Below are positions 34,391-43,175 of a stretch of 64,000 nt of DNA, piece after piece. How positions within the stretch are numbered: the first letter of the stretch is position 1; every line of letters begins with the position of its first letter. This DNA comes from Bradyrhizobium sp. BR13661. Lineage in GTDB: Bacteria > Pseudomonadota > Alphaproteobacteria > Rhizobiales > Xanthobacteraceae. The notes beneath the pieces were generated by a model. The model was not told where the DNA came from. It made no database searches and saw only the letters and a program-made list of their open reading frames with translations. Location: NCBI RefSeq assembly GCF_029892425.1, contig NZ_JARXWB010000013.1, positions 1 through 64,000 of the forward strand, in the 5' to 3' direction. Both the position numbers and the translations under genes were made by a program.

Positions 34391-35749
34391 ATGTCCCGAC
34401 TGCATTTTGCCTCCGCGCTCCTGCCCTCGGGCTGGGCCAATGACGTGCAGGTGGTCATCGCCGCCGGCGCGATCGCGGAGGTGACGGCAGGCGTCGCGCC
34501 AGCCGCAGGCGACGAGCGCCACGCCATCGCGCTTCCGGGCCTTGCGAGCCTACACAGCCACGCCTTCCAGCGCGGCATGGCCGGACTTGCCGAATTGCGC
34601 GGCGATTCCACCGACACGTTCTGGACCTGGCGCGAGACGATGTATCGTTTTGCGCTGGCAATGACGCCTGATGACGTCACCGCCGTCGCCACGCTTCTTT
34701 ATGTCGAGATGCTGGAGCAGGGTTTTACCCGCGTCGGCGAGTTCCATTACCTACATCACGACCGCGACGGCTCGCATTACGCCGACCCGGCCGAAATGGC
34801 GGCGCGTATCGCGCAGGCTGCCGAACAGTCCGGCATCGCGCTGACACTGCTGCCGAGTTTTTATGCGCATGGCTCTTTCGGCGGCGCAGCACCGCATGAC
34901 GGGCAACGCCGCTTCATCAACTCTGTCGATCAGTTCGCCACGCTGATGGCTGCCTCGCGCAAGGCGATCGCAAACTTGCCGGGCGCCAATATCGGCATTG
35001 CACCGCATAGCCTGCGCGCGGTGGCACCGGACGAACTCGCGGCGATCATTCCACTTGCCGAGAGCGGGCCGGTGCATATTCACGCGGCCGAGCAAGTGAA
35101 AGAAGTCGAGGACTGTCTCGCCTGGTCAGGGCGGCGGCCGGTACAATGGCTGCTGGACCACGCGCCGGTCGATCAGCGCTGGTGCCTGATCCACGCGACG
35201 CACATGACGGACCAGGAAGTCGGCGCATTCGCGAAGACCGGCGCGGTCGCGGGGCTCTGCCCTGTGACCGAGGCCAGCCTCGGCGACGGCATATTCCCGG
35301 CGCGCGAGTTTCTCGACGCCGGCGGCATGTTCGGTGTCGGCACCGATTCCAACGTGCTGGTCGGCGTGGCCGATGAGCTTCGCCAACTTGAATACGGCCA
35401 GCGGCTCAAGCATCGCGCCCGCAACGTGCTGTCAGGCGGCGCCGGTCGTTCGACGGGACGCACGTTGTTCGATGATGCGCTTGCGGGTGGCGCGCAGGCG
35501 CTGGCACAGCCGACAGTCGGCCTCACGCCGGGCGCACGTGCCGATATCGTCACGCTGGACACCGCGCATCCGTCGCTGGCGGGACGCGCGCGTGACGCGG
35601 TGATCGACGGCTGGATCTTCGCCGCAGGCGGCAGCGCAATCGATTGCGTCTGGACTGGCGGGACCAAAGTCGTCGAAGGCGGCCAGCACAGATCGCGCCG
35701 AACCGCGCGCGAACGTTTCAACACGGCGGTGCGGAGGCTCGTCGCATGA
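34391..35749 (+). CDS. hutF: formimidoylglutamate deiminase HutF
   Basis: A 452-residue amidohydrolase turning N-formimino-glutamate into N-formyl-glutamate and ammonia. The metal-binding start of the barrel is LHSHAFQRGMAG; later ligands are in HIHAAEQVKEVEDC and HATHMTD, with GTDSNVLVGVADELRQLEYGQRL towards the end. This defines the five-step hut route that yields formate and glutamate by way of HutG. HutG is not encoded here. The gene overlaps hutC by ATGA (35746-35749). Confidence 0.94.
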   Translation: MSRLHFASALLPSGWANDVQVVIAAGAIAEVTAGVAPAAGDERHAIALPGLASLHSHAFQRGMAGLAELRGDSTDTFWTWRETMYRFALAMTPDDVTAVATLLYVEMLEQGFTRVGEFHYLHHDRDGSHYADPAEMAARIAQAAEQSGIALTLLPSFYAHGSFGGAAPHDGQRRFINSVDQFATLMAASRKAIANLPGANIGIAPHSLRAVAPDELAAIIPLAESGPVHIHAAEQVKEVEDCLAWSGRRPVQWLLDHAPVDQRWCLIHATHMTDQEVGAFAKTGAVAGLCPVTEASLGDGIFPAREFLDAGGMFGVGTDSNVLVGVADELRQLEYGQRLKHRARNVLSGGAGRSTGRTLFDDALAGGAQALAQPTVGLTPGARADIVTLDTAHPSLAGRARDAVIDGWIFAAGGSAIDCVWTGGTKVVEGGQHRSRRTARERFNTAVRRLVA

Positions 35750-36474
35750 GCCTGACTGCCGATGCGTCCGACAAGCCGACGCTCTACAAGCGCATTCGCG
35801 CCGACATCGAGAAGCGCATCCTGACCGGCGAATGGCCGCCTGGCCATCGCATTCCCTTCGAGCACGAGTTGGTTGCGCGCTACGGCTGCTCTCGCATGAC
35901 GGTGAACAAGGCGCTGTCGGAACTCGCGCAGGCTGACCTGATCGAGCGGCGGCGCCGCGCCGGCTCCTTCGTGCGACGGCCGCAGCATCAATCGGCCGTT
36001 CTGAAGATCGCCGACATCCGTGCCGAAATCACGGCGCTCGGCCGCGGCTACGGTTATGAGCTGATCAGCCGAAAGCTGCGCGCCGCGACTGCAGCCGACC
36101 GCGAGCGTCTCGGCGTCAAGAAGGCCGGCAAGGTGATCGCGATCTCCTGCAGGCACAGCGCCGACAACGTGCCGTTCGCCGTCGAGGACAGGCTGATCGA
36201 TCTTTCATCCGTGCCGTCAGCGGCGACCGCGGATTTCTCGCGCGAGCCGCCCGGCTCGTGGCTGCTTCATCACGTCCCATGGACCGAGGCCGAGCACACG
36301 ATCAGCGCCATCGTTGCGGATGATCGCACGGCGGAAGCGCTCGACATCGCAATCGGTGCGCCCTGCCTCGTGATCGATCGCTATACCTGGCGCAGCGCAC
36401 GCACGATCACCGCGGTGCGCCTGCTCTATCCCGGTGACTCTCACCGCCTTGTCGCGCGATTCAAGGGAGGCTGA
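35746..36474 (+). CDS. hutC: histidine-utilisation repressor HutC (GntR family)
   Basis: A 242-residue repressor. The winged helix DNA-binding domain is at about residues 10-78 (IPFEHELVARYGCSRMTVNKALSELAQADLIERRRRAGSFV in pieces); the rest is a UTRA ligand-binding domain with ISCRHSADNVPFAVEDRLI and WRSARTITAVRLLYPG. In other bacteria HutC binds urocanate and then releases its operator. The start at 35746 is set by the overlap with hutF. The 16-bp palindrome upstream of hutF is the natural target; a second palindrome after hutC may be another. Confidence 0.92.
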   Translation: MSLTADASDKPTLYKRIRADIEKRILTGEWPPGHRIPFEHELVARYGCSRMTVNKALSELAQADLIERRRRAGSFVRRPQHQSAVLKIADIRAEITALGRGYGYELISRKLRAATAADRERLGVKKAGKVIAISCRHSADNVPFAVEDRLIDLSSVPSAATADFSREPPGSWLLHHVPWTEAEHTISAIVADDRTAEALDIAIGAPCLVIDRYTWRSARTITAVRLLYPGDSHRLVARFKGG

Positions 36475-36515
36475 GAGAACGATGTCGGCACAAATCGTGC
36501 AACGCTTTCTGCAAA

Positions 36516-36531
36516 TGGTCTGCACAGACCA
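36516..36531. promoter_or_regulatory. palindrome upstream of the ABC-transporter operon
   Basis: TGGTCTGCACAGACCA is a perfect 16-bp palindrome 49 bp before the binding-protein ATG. It shares GTCT/AGAC half-sites with the hut operator but with four bases between them, so it may be bound by a different regulator. It is well placed to be a promoter operator for the transporter genes. Confidence 0.45.
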
Positions 36532-36579
36532 ATAGAGATCAACAGGACGTCAAACCATCTGGGCAAGAGGACGACAATC

Positions 36580-37524
36580 ATGCGTAGTTCGACAGTTTTC
36601 GCGACAATCATTGCTCTGGCGGCCGCCACTCCCGCGCTCGCCGACGACGTCAAGGTCGGCGTCGGCATATCCGGATGGACCGGCTTTGCGCCGCTGACGC
36701 TGGCGAAGGAAGCCGGCGTCTTCAAGAAGAACGGCCTCGACGTCACCATCAAGAAGATCCCGCAAAAGGATCGCCACCTCGCCATCGCCTCCGGCGACGT
36801 CCAGTGCGCGGCGACAACGGTCGAGACCTGGATCTCCTGGAACGCGAACGGCGTCGCCACCAAGCAGATCTTCCAGCTCGACAAGAGCTATGGCGCCGAC
36901 GGCATGGCCGTGCGCAATGACGTCTCCTGAATCAAGGAGCTGAAAGGCAAGACCGTGGCCGCCTCGGCCCCCGGCACCTCGCCCTATTTCGCGCTGGCCT
37001 GGATGCTGAAGAAGAACGGCCTCACGGTGAAGGACGTCACCGTCGTCAACCTCGAGCCCGCCGCCGCCGCGCAGGCTTTCGTTTCCGGCCAGAACGATGC
37101 CGCGATGACCTACGAGCCTTATCTGTCGACCGTGCGCGCCGCGCCCGACAAGGGCAAGATCATCGCGACCACGCTCGACTATCCGATCGTGATGGACACG
37201 TTCGGCTGCACGCCGAAATTCCTCAGCGAGAACCCGAAGGCCGCGCAGGCGCTGGCCGACAGCTATTTCGAATCGCTCGAGATGATCGCCAAGGACCAGG
37301 CCAAGTCCTATGAGATCATGGGCGCCGATGTGAAGCAGACCGGCGAGCAGTTCGGCAACTCGGCAAAGTATCTGCGCTGGCAGGACAAGGCCGCGAACCA
37401 GAAGTTCTTCGCCGGCGACTTCCTCGCCTTCAACAAGGATGCCGCCGATCTGCTGCTCGAAATCGGCATCATCAAATCGGCGCCGAAGGTCGAGGATCTC
37501 TTCGACGCGAGCTTCATCAAGTAA
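36580..37524 (+). pseudogene. NitT/TauT-type ABC substrate-binding protein with in-frame stop
   Basis: One reading frame of 315 codons encodes a complete periplasmic binding protein interrupted by a TGA at 36928-36930. The part before it has the signal peptide (1-20) and DDVKVGVGISGWTGFAPLTLAK; the part after it resumes at once with IKELKGKTVAASAPGTSPYF and runs to the normal end. A single base change would restore the frame, and the reading frame stays otherwise clean, so this is a recent mutation, a sequencing error or a read-through site. It heads an operon with permease and ATPase. The substrate is not known; the hut setting suggests a histidine-related or N-acylated amino acid. Confidence 0.85.
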
Positions 37525-37597
37525 GCCCCGACATGCAGCTGGTCCCGCTTCGCGGTGGGACCGGCTGCATGATCGACGACACCCGGATAGACTTACG

Positions 37598-38371
37598 ATG
37601 CGTCCCCTGGATTCCGTGACATCGAGGCAGCGCGTGGCCTATGGCCTTGCGTTCTTCGCGCTGTTCGTCGCTCTCTGGTCCTGGGCGACCTTCGGCGGCC
37701 ATGTGTCAAAAACCTTCCTCGCCAACCCGCTGACCATGGTGCAAGAGGGCTATGATCTCCTGGTCAAGCAAGGCTTCGTGTTCGACATCGGCATGACGAT
37801 CTGGCGCGTCGTCGGCGGCTTTGCGCTCGCCGCAATCATCGCGGTGCCGCTGGGCGTGCTGATGGGGGCCTACAAACCGGTCGAAGCCTTCCTCGAACCG
37901 TTCGTTTCCTTTGCGCGCTATCTGCCCGCCTCCGCCTTCATCCCGCTGCTGATCCTGTGGGCCGGGATCGGCGAGTTGCAGAAGCTGCTGGTCATCTTCA
38001 TCGGCTCGGTGTTCCAGGTCATCCTGATGGTCGCCGTCACCGTCGGCGCGACGCGGCGTGATCTGGTGGAGGCCGCCTATACGCTGGGCGCGAGCGACCG
38101 CGGCATCATCCGCCGCGTGCTGCTGCCCTCCTCTGCACCGGAGATCGCGGAAATCCTGCGGCTGGTGCTGGGCTGGGCCTGGACTTACGTCATCGTCGCC
38201 GAGCTGATCGGTTCCTCCTCCGGTATCGGCCACATGATCACCGACAGCCAGGCGCTGCTCAACACCGGGCAGATCATCTTCGGCATCATCGTGATCGGAT
38301 TGATCGGTCTGCTCTCGGACTTCATGTTCAAGGCGTTCAACGCCTGGCTGTTTCCGTGGAGGCTCGCATGA
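37598..38371 (+). CDS. ABC transporter permease (NitT/TauT type)
   Basis: A 257-residue inner-membrane permease with six predicted helices. The ATPase-contact loop reads EAAYTLGASDRGIIRRVLLPSSAPEI; preceding it is ARYLPASAFIPLLILWAGIGELQK, a typical segment of nitrate/taurine/sulfonate permeases. I start it at 37598, with the ATG before RPLDSVTSRQRV, because the preceding frame belongs to the end of the binding-protein gene. It overlaps the ATPase gene by ATGA at 38368-38371. Without an intact binding protein the system may be inactive. Confidence 0.87.
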   Translation: MRPLDSVTSRQRVAYGLAFFALFVALWSWATFGGHVSKTFLANPLTMVQEGYDLLVKQGFVFDIGMTIWRVVGGFALAAIIAVPLGVLMGAYKPVEAFLEPFVSFARYLPASAFIPLLILWAGIGELQKLLVIFIGSVFQVILMVAVTVGATRRDLVEAAYTLGASDRGIIRRVLLPSSAPEIAEILRLVLGWAWTYVIVAELIGSSSGIGHMITDSQALLNTGQIIFGIIVIGLIGLLSDFMFKAFNAWLFPWRLA

Positions 38372-39153
38372 CGATCCTCAAGGTCGAGCAGATCTCGCGC
38401 ACCTTCCCGGCGCGTCACGGCAACGCGCCGACAAGGGCGCTGGAGCCGACCGACCTCGTCATCGGCAACAACGACTTCGTCACCATCCTTGGGCCTTCCG
38501 GCTGCGGCAAGTCCACGCTGCTGCGGATCGTCGCCGGCCTCGATCGGCCGACCAGCGGGCGTGTCACGCTCGACGGGCGCGAAGTCACCGGCCCCGGCGC
38601 CGATCGCGGCATGGTGTTCCAGTCCTACACGCTGTTTCCCTGGCTGACCGTGCGCGAGAACATCGCCTTTGGCCTGCGCGAACGCGGGGTTCCGGAAGGC
38701 GAGCGCAACAAGGTCGCCGACGCCCTCATCCGTCAGGTGGGCCTGTCCGGTTTCGAGAACCATTGGCCGAAACAGCTCTCCGGCGGCATGCAGCAGCGCA
38801 CGGCCATTGCGCGGGCGCTCGCCAATGACCCAAAGATCCTGCTGCTGGACGAGCCCTTCGGCGCGCTGGACAACCAGACCCGCGCCCTGATGCAGGAAAT
38901 GCTGCTGGGCATCTGGGAGCGCGACCAGAAGACCGTGCTGTTCGTGACCCATGACATCGAGGAAGCAATCTTCCTCGGCAGCCGGGTCATCGTCATGAGC
39001 GCGCGCCCCGGCCACATCAAGGCCGAGATCACGATAGACCTGCCGCACCCGCGCTCCTACAAGGTCAAGACCACGCCGGAATTCGTCCAGCTCAAAGAAA
39101 GACTGGTCGAGGAGATCCGCACCGAGGCGCTGAAGGTGGTCGAACATGCCTGA
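38368..39153 (+). CDS. ABC transporter ATP-binding protein (NitT/TauT type)
   Basis: A 261-residue ATPase with all nucleotide motifs: Walker A GPSGCGKSTLL, Q-loop VFQSYTLFPWLTV, signature LSGGMQQR, Walker B ILLLDEPFGALD and switch His in FVTHDIEEA. The sequence resembles SsuB/TauB-type subunits. The start is at 38368, overlapping the permease stop; an in-frame Met four codons earlier lies inside the permease gene. It overlaps the next gene, an amidohydrolase, by 8 bp, so transport and hydrolysis are made together. Confidence 0.9.
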   Translation: MTILKVEQISRTFPARHGNAPTRALEPTDLVIGNNDFVTILGPSGCGKSTLLRIVAGLDRPTSGRVTLDGREVTGPGADRGMVFQSYTLFPWLTVRENIAFGLRERGVPEGERNKVADALIRQVGLSGFENHWPKQLSGGMQQRTAIARALANDPKILLLDEPFGALDNQTRALMQEMLLGIWERDQKTVLFVTHDIEEAIFLGSRVIVMSARPGHIKAEITIDLPHPRSYKVKTTPEFVQLKERLVEEIRTEALKVVEHA

Positions 39154-40393
39154 TACTCTCCCGCGCGCCGATGGCGAGCGCGTCCTCGCCGATCTCAACG
39201 CGCTCCGTGCGCTGGGCACCTACAAGACCGGCGTGCACAAGCCGACCTTCTCCGAGCCGCACAAGCAATCGCTGGACTGGCTGGTGCGAAAGCTGCCGGA
39301 CGCCGGCCTCACCGGCGCGATCGACGGCATCGGCAATATCGTCGCTACCTGCGCCAAGCCCGGGCCGAAGCTGCTCGCCGGATCGCATCTGGAAAGCCAG
39401 AACTATGCCGGCTGGCTCGATGGCCCGCTCGGCGTCGTCTATGCGCTGGAAGCCGCCCGCGTGCTCAACACAGATCCCTCCGTGAAGGGCGCGGTCGAAG
39501 TCGCCGCGTGGGTTGACGAGGAAGGTCATTTCGGCAGCTTCCTCGGCTCGCGCTCCTATGTCGGCCAGGTCACCGAAGCCGAGATCGACGCCGCGCGCGA
39601 CCGCACCAACGGCCGCCCTATGCGCGACGCGCTGGCCGACATGGGACTCGCCGGGCGAGCGCGCGTCGCCGCCGAGCCGGGGCGGCACATCGGCTATCTC
39701 GAGGCGCATATCGAGCAGGGTCACACGCTCGAAAGCGGCAAGCTTGCGATCGGCGTCGTCACCTCCATCGTCGGCATCTGGCAGTACCGCATCACGTTCA
39801 TCGGCGAGCAGAATCACGCGGGCACCACGCGCATGGCGGTGCGCAAGGATGCGGGCCTGGCGCTGGCGCGGTTCTGCGTCGCCATCGACGAGCGTTTCCC
39901 GGCGGCCTGCGGGCCGCGCACGGTCTGGACCACCGGCCGCATCACGCTCGATCCGGGCGCGCCGAGCATCATTCCGGGCGGCGCGGAAATGCTGTTCCAG
40001 ATCCGGGACGACAATCCCGCCGTGATCGCGCGGCTGGAAGAGCTGCTACGAACCATGGCGGCCGAGACCACCGCGAAGGGCCCCTGCAGCGTCGCGGTGG
40101 AGAAGATCCGCACCGGCGCGCCCGCCATGATGAATACAGGCTTTCAGGACGCGATCGACGCCGCGAGCAAGGCGCTTGCCGACGGACGATCGCTGCGCAT
40201 GCCGAGCGGCGCCGGCCACGACGCGCAGATGCTCGCGACCATCATGCCCGCGGGCATGCTGTTCGTGCCCTCGATCGGCGGCATCAGCCACCACTGGACC
40301 GAGAACACCGCGGATGCCGACATCGTCACCGGCGCGCAGGTGTTCGTCGAATCCTGCCGGCGGATTCTAGAAGGCCAACGCCTGTTTTCTTGA
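39146..40393 (+). CDS. M20-family zinc amidohydrolase (N-carbamoyl-L-amino-acid hydrolase / allantoate amidohydrolase type)
   Basis: A 415-residue two-domain zinc enzyme. Metal ligands: GSHLESQNYAGWLDGPLG, WVDEEGHFGSFLGSR, EAHIEQGHTLE and a late His in PSGAGHDAQM; the lid domain has FIGEQNHAGTTRMA. Members split N-carbamoyl or ureido groups from amino acids, releasing ammonia and carbon dioxide. The gene overlaps the ABC ATPase gene by 8 bp, so it probably acts on what that transporter imports. Its position after the hut genes makes an N-acylated glutamate or histidine derivative a fair guess; the true substrate is unknown. Confidence 0.85.
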   Translation: MPDTLPRADGERVLADLNALRALGTYKTGVHKPTFSEPHKQSLDWLVRKLPDAGLTGAIDGIGNIVATCAKPGPKLLAGSHLESQNYAGWLDGPLGVVYALEAARVLNTDPSVKGAVEVAAWVDEEGHFGSFLGSRSYVGQVTEAEIDAARDRTNGRPMRDALADMGLAGRARVAAEPGRHIGYLEAHIEQGHTLESGKLAIGVVTSIVGIWQYRITFIGEQNHAGTTRMAVRKDAGLALARFCVAIDERFPAACGPRTVWTTGRITLDPGAPSIIPGGAEMLFQIRDDNPAVIARLEELLRTMAAETTAKGPCSVAVEKIRTGAPAMMNTGFQDAIDAASKALADGRSLRMPSGAGHDAQMLATIMPAGMLFVPSIGGISHHWTENTADADIVTGAQVFVESCRRILEGQRLFS

Positions 40394-40438
40394 GCATGAT
40401 CTCTTCGGAAAACCGCTGCACGCTTTTCCGGATCATGC
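40394..40438. repeat. palindromic intergenic element / bidirectional terminator
   Basis: GCATGATC (40394-40401) pairs with GATCATGC (40431-40438), and inside them CGGAAAA (40406-40412) pairs with TTTTCCG (40424-40430). The element fills the 46 bp between two converging genes. This form is a common rhizobial dispersed palindrome and probably terminates both transcripts. Confidence 0.8.
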
Positions 40439-40439
40439 C

Positions 40440-42950
40440 CTAGAACGACGTGCCGCCGCCGAACCTGAACTGCTGGACGACGTCGTATTTGCCCTTTGTC
40501 AGCGGCACCGCGTAGTCGAAGCGCAGCGGTCCGAATGGCGACGCCCAGATCAGGCCGACACCGACCGACGAGCGCACCACTCTGCTGTCGTCATATTGCA
40601 GGCCGCAGGTCGGGCAGGCCTTGGTGTTGACCTCGCCCGTCGCCGCCCACGAGGTCGGCCCCTGGTAATCCCAGAGGGAACCCGCATCGGCATAGACGGC
40701 GCCTTTCAGGCCGACCTCCTTGGGCAGGAACCAGAACGGCATCTGCAGCTCCATGGACGCGCCCCAATAGTTGGTGCCGCCCAGCGCATCGCCGGTCGCG
40801 CCGTAGCCTGCATAGGTGATGTCGCGCGGGCCGATGCCGTTGGAGGCGAAGCCGCGCACGAGATTCGGGCCCATCTGGAAATGATCCAGCATGCGCAGAT
40901 CGTTGTTGCCGATCTTGTTGAGAACGCCACCCTGCAGATGGATCACACTGATGATCTCGGACACCAGCGGCGTGTAGTATTTGGTGTCCAGCGCCGTCTT
41001 CAGATAGGTGACGTCGCCGCCGACCCCGGCGAAATCCTGCTTGAAGTCGACCAGCAGGCCGCCGGTCGGGTTCTTGGTATTGTCGAGCGTGTTGTAGGTC
41101 AGCGTGTAACCCACCGCCGAGGTCAAGGTCCGGCCGTTCGCCAGTTCCTTGCGGACCGGCAAGCTCGATTCGCCGTCAGCGTAGCAGCCATAACCGTAGT
41201 AACTTGAACTCGCCGAGTTGGTCGGATCGACCCCGCCCAGAACGCTCTGGATGTAGGCCGGCGTCGGGTTGAACGCCAGCGACGTGTTGGCTGCGTTGTT
41301 GTTGCAATTGTTGTAGGCGCTCGCGAGCGAGATGCTCTGCTGATAGAGCGAGTAGCGGAGCTGGAGCGACAGGTCCTCGCGCAACGCGAAGCCCAGGCGC
41401 GGCGAGAAGCCGAGCGTCGTCACGCCATAACTCGTATAGCTGTTCGACAATTGCTGGCGATAGTAGGTGTCGAATCCGAGCGCAATCCGGTAGTCGAGCA
41501 AATAGGGCTCGACGAAGGACAGCGAGACCCCGCGCGAGTATTGGCCGTAGGTGACCGATGCCTTGGCAAAGAGACCTTTGCCAAGCAGGTTGCGCTCGGA
41601 GACCGAGACTTCGGCCAGCGCGCCGTCCGTCGTGGAGTAGCCGCCCGAGACCGAGAAATCGCCGGTCGACTTTTCCTCCATGTCGACGATCAGGATCACG
41701 CGGTCGCTGGACGAGCCCGGCTCCGTCGTGATCTTCACGGTCTTGAAGTAGTCGAGATTCTTCAGCCGCCGCTCGGCGCGGTCGACCAGTGCACGGTTAT
41801 AGGCATCGCCCTCGGCGATGTCGAATTCGCGCCGGATGACATAGTCGCGCGTGCGCGTATTGCCGTGCAGGGTGATGCGCTCGATATAGGTGCGCGGACC
41901 TTCGTCGACGTTGAAGATGACCGAGACGGTGTGCGCTTCGAAATTGCGATCCCCGCTCGGCCGCACGACGGCGAAGGCATAGCCGCGGCGTGAGGCCTCG
42001 ATCTGCATCTCCTCGACAGACTTCTCGACCAGTTCGACATTATAGAGCGAGCCGATATTGACCCGCGACAAGCTGCGCAGCGATCTCGCGTCGAAATTGG
42101 CGATGCTGGAGCGGAAATCGACGGTCCCGACCCGGTATTGCTGCCCTTCCTCGATCTTGAAGCTGACGAGAAAACCCTTCTTGTCCGGATCATATTCGGT
42201 CAGTGCAGCCACGACCTGCGCATCGGCAAAGCCGTTCTTCAGGTAGAAGCGGCGGATCAGGTCGCGGTCGGATTCGACACGATCCGGATCGTAGACGTCG
42301 CCGCTGCTGAGAAAGCTCAGCAGGTTGGATTCATGCGTCTTGATGACATCGCGCAGGCGGGCAGCCGAAAAGGCGCTGTTGCCAATGAACTCGATCGACT
42401 TGACGCCGGTCTTGGCACCCTCCTCGATCGTGAAGACGAGATCGACGCGGTTGTTCGGCTGCTCGATCACCTCGGGCGTGACGCGCACGTCGTAGCGGCC
42501 CGAGCGGCGGTAGATCTCCGCGATCCGCAGCGTGTCGGACTGCACCATCGCCCGCGAGAACGTTCCGCGCGACTTGGACTGGATTTCAGCCGAAAGCTGC
42601 TCGTCCTTGATCTTCTTGTTGCCTTCGAAGGCAATGCGGCCGATCACGGCGTTTTCCACCACCGACACGATGATGCGGCCGCCGGCCCTGCTGACTTTCA
42701 CATCCTGAAACAAGCCGGTCTCGATCAGCGCCTTGAGGCCGTCATCGATCGCCCCTTGGTCGAAATAGCCGCTCGCGTCGGCCTTGAAGTAGGAGCGGAC
42801 CGTCTCGGCCTCGACCCGGCGATTGCCCTCGACCACGATCGCATCCGTGGCCTGCGCCGCGGCCGGCTGCGGCAACAGCAACGAAACTGAACCTGCCATC
42901 GACACGCCGCACACCACTACCGCGATAAGCCAGGCCCGCAAAAACGACAT
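40440..42950 (-). CDS. bamA: outer-membrane protein assembly factor BamA (solitary paralogue)
   Basis: An 836-residue Omp85 protein that inserts beta-barrels into the outer membrane. Start at 42950 gives a signal peptide (MSFLRAWLIAVVVCGVSMAG) ending near residue 33. Five POTRA domains follow to about residue 430 (first: ATDAIVVEGNRRVEAETV), then a 16-strand barrel with the conserved inner loop LVRGFASNG and the terminal strand VVQQFRFGGGTSF. The main bamA in this group lies between rseP and skp/lpxD; none of those is here, so this is probably a second copy. An unpaired Cys cluster (KACPTCGLQYD) in an outer loop is unusual. Confidence 0.85.
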   Translation of the reverse strand: MSFLRAWLIAVVVCGVSMAGSVSLLLPQPAAAQATDAIVVEGNRRVEAETVRSYFKADASGYFDQGAIDDGLKALIETGLFQDVKVSRAGGRIIVSVVENAVIGRIAFEGNKKIKDEQLSAEIQSKSRGTFSRAMVQSDTLRIAEIYRRSGRYDVRVTPEVIEQPNNRVDLVFTIEEGAKTGVKSIEFIGNSAFSAARLRDVIKTHESNLLSFLSSGDVYDPDRVESDRDLIRRFYLKNGFADAQVVAALTEYDPDKKGFLVSFKIEEGQQYRVGTVDFRSSIANFDARSLRSLSRVNIGSLYNVELVEKSVEEMQIEASRRGYAFAVVRPSGDRNFEAHTVSVIFNVDEGPRTYIERITLHGNTRTRDYVIRREFDIAEGDAYNRALVDRAERRLKNLDYFKTVKITTEPGSSSDRVILIVDMEEKSTGDFSVSGGYSTTDGALAEVSVSERNLLGKGLFAKASVTYGQYSRGVSLSFVEPYLLDYRIALGFDTYYRQQLSNSYTSYGVTTLGFSPRLGFALREDLSLQLRYSLYQQSISLASAYNNCNNNAANTSLAFNPTPAYIQSVLGGVDPTNSASSSYYGYGCYADGESSLPVRKELANGRTLTSAVGYTLTYNTLDNTKNPTGGLLVDFKQDFAGVGGDVTYLKTALDTKYYTPLVSEIISVIHLQGGVLNKIGNNDLRMLDHFQMGPNLVRGFASNGIGPRDITYAGYGATGDALGGTNYWGASMELQMPFWFLPKEVGLKGAVYADAGSLWDYQGPTSWAATGEVNTKACPTCGLQYDDSRVVRSSVGVGLIWASPFGPLRFDYAVPLTKGKYDVVQQFRFGGGTSF

Positions 42951-43175
42951 TCCACACCTCAAGAGCACCTGAACTGCTCTGAAACGGGAAAGCTGTGGCC
43001 ACGGTGTGGCCTTGAGATTGCTGTACTGTTTCCGTGGATTGAGTTTGATTGAGCCGGCAAGGCACATAACGCCGCGCGCACGGCGTATGCGCGAGGAAAC
43101 CAGCAACATTAAGCAAAACAAGGCGTGTTTACGGGCCGCGGGGGCAGGCAACGCGCGGCTGGACCGCCTCCATCG

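Noticed and set aside
36928..36930. TGA read as selenocysteine in the ABC binding protein
   Set aside because: Binding proteins of this family have no selenocysteine, no convincing selenocysteine stem-loop follows, and homologues place an ordinary residue here.
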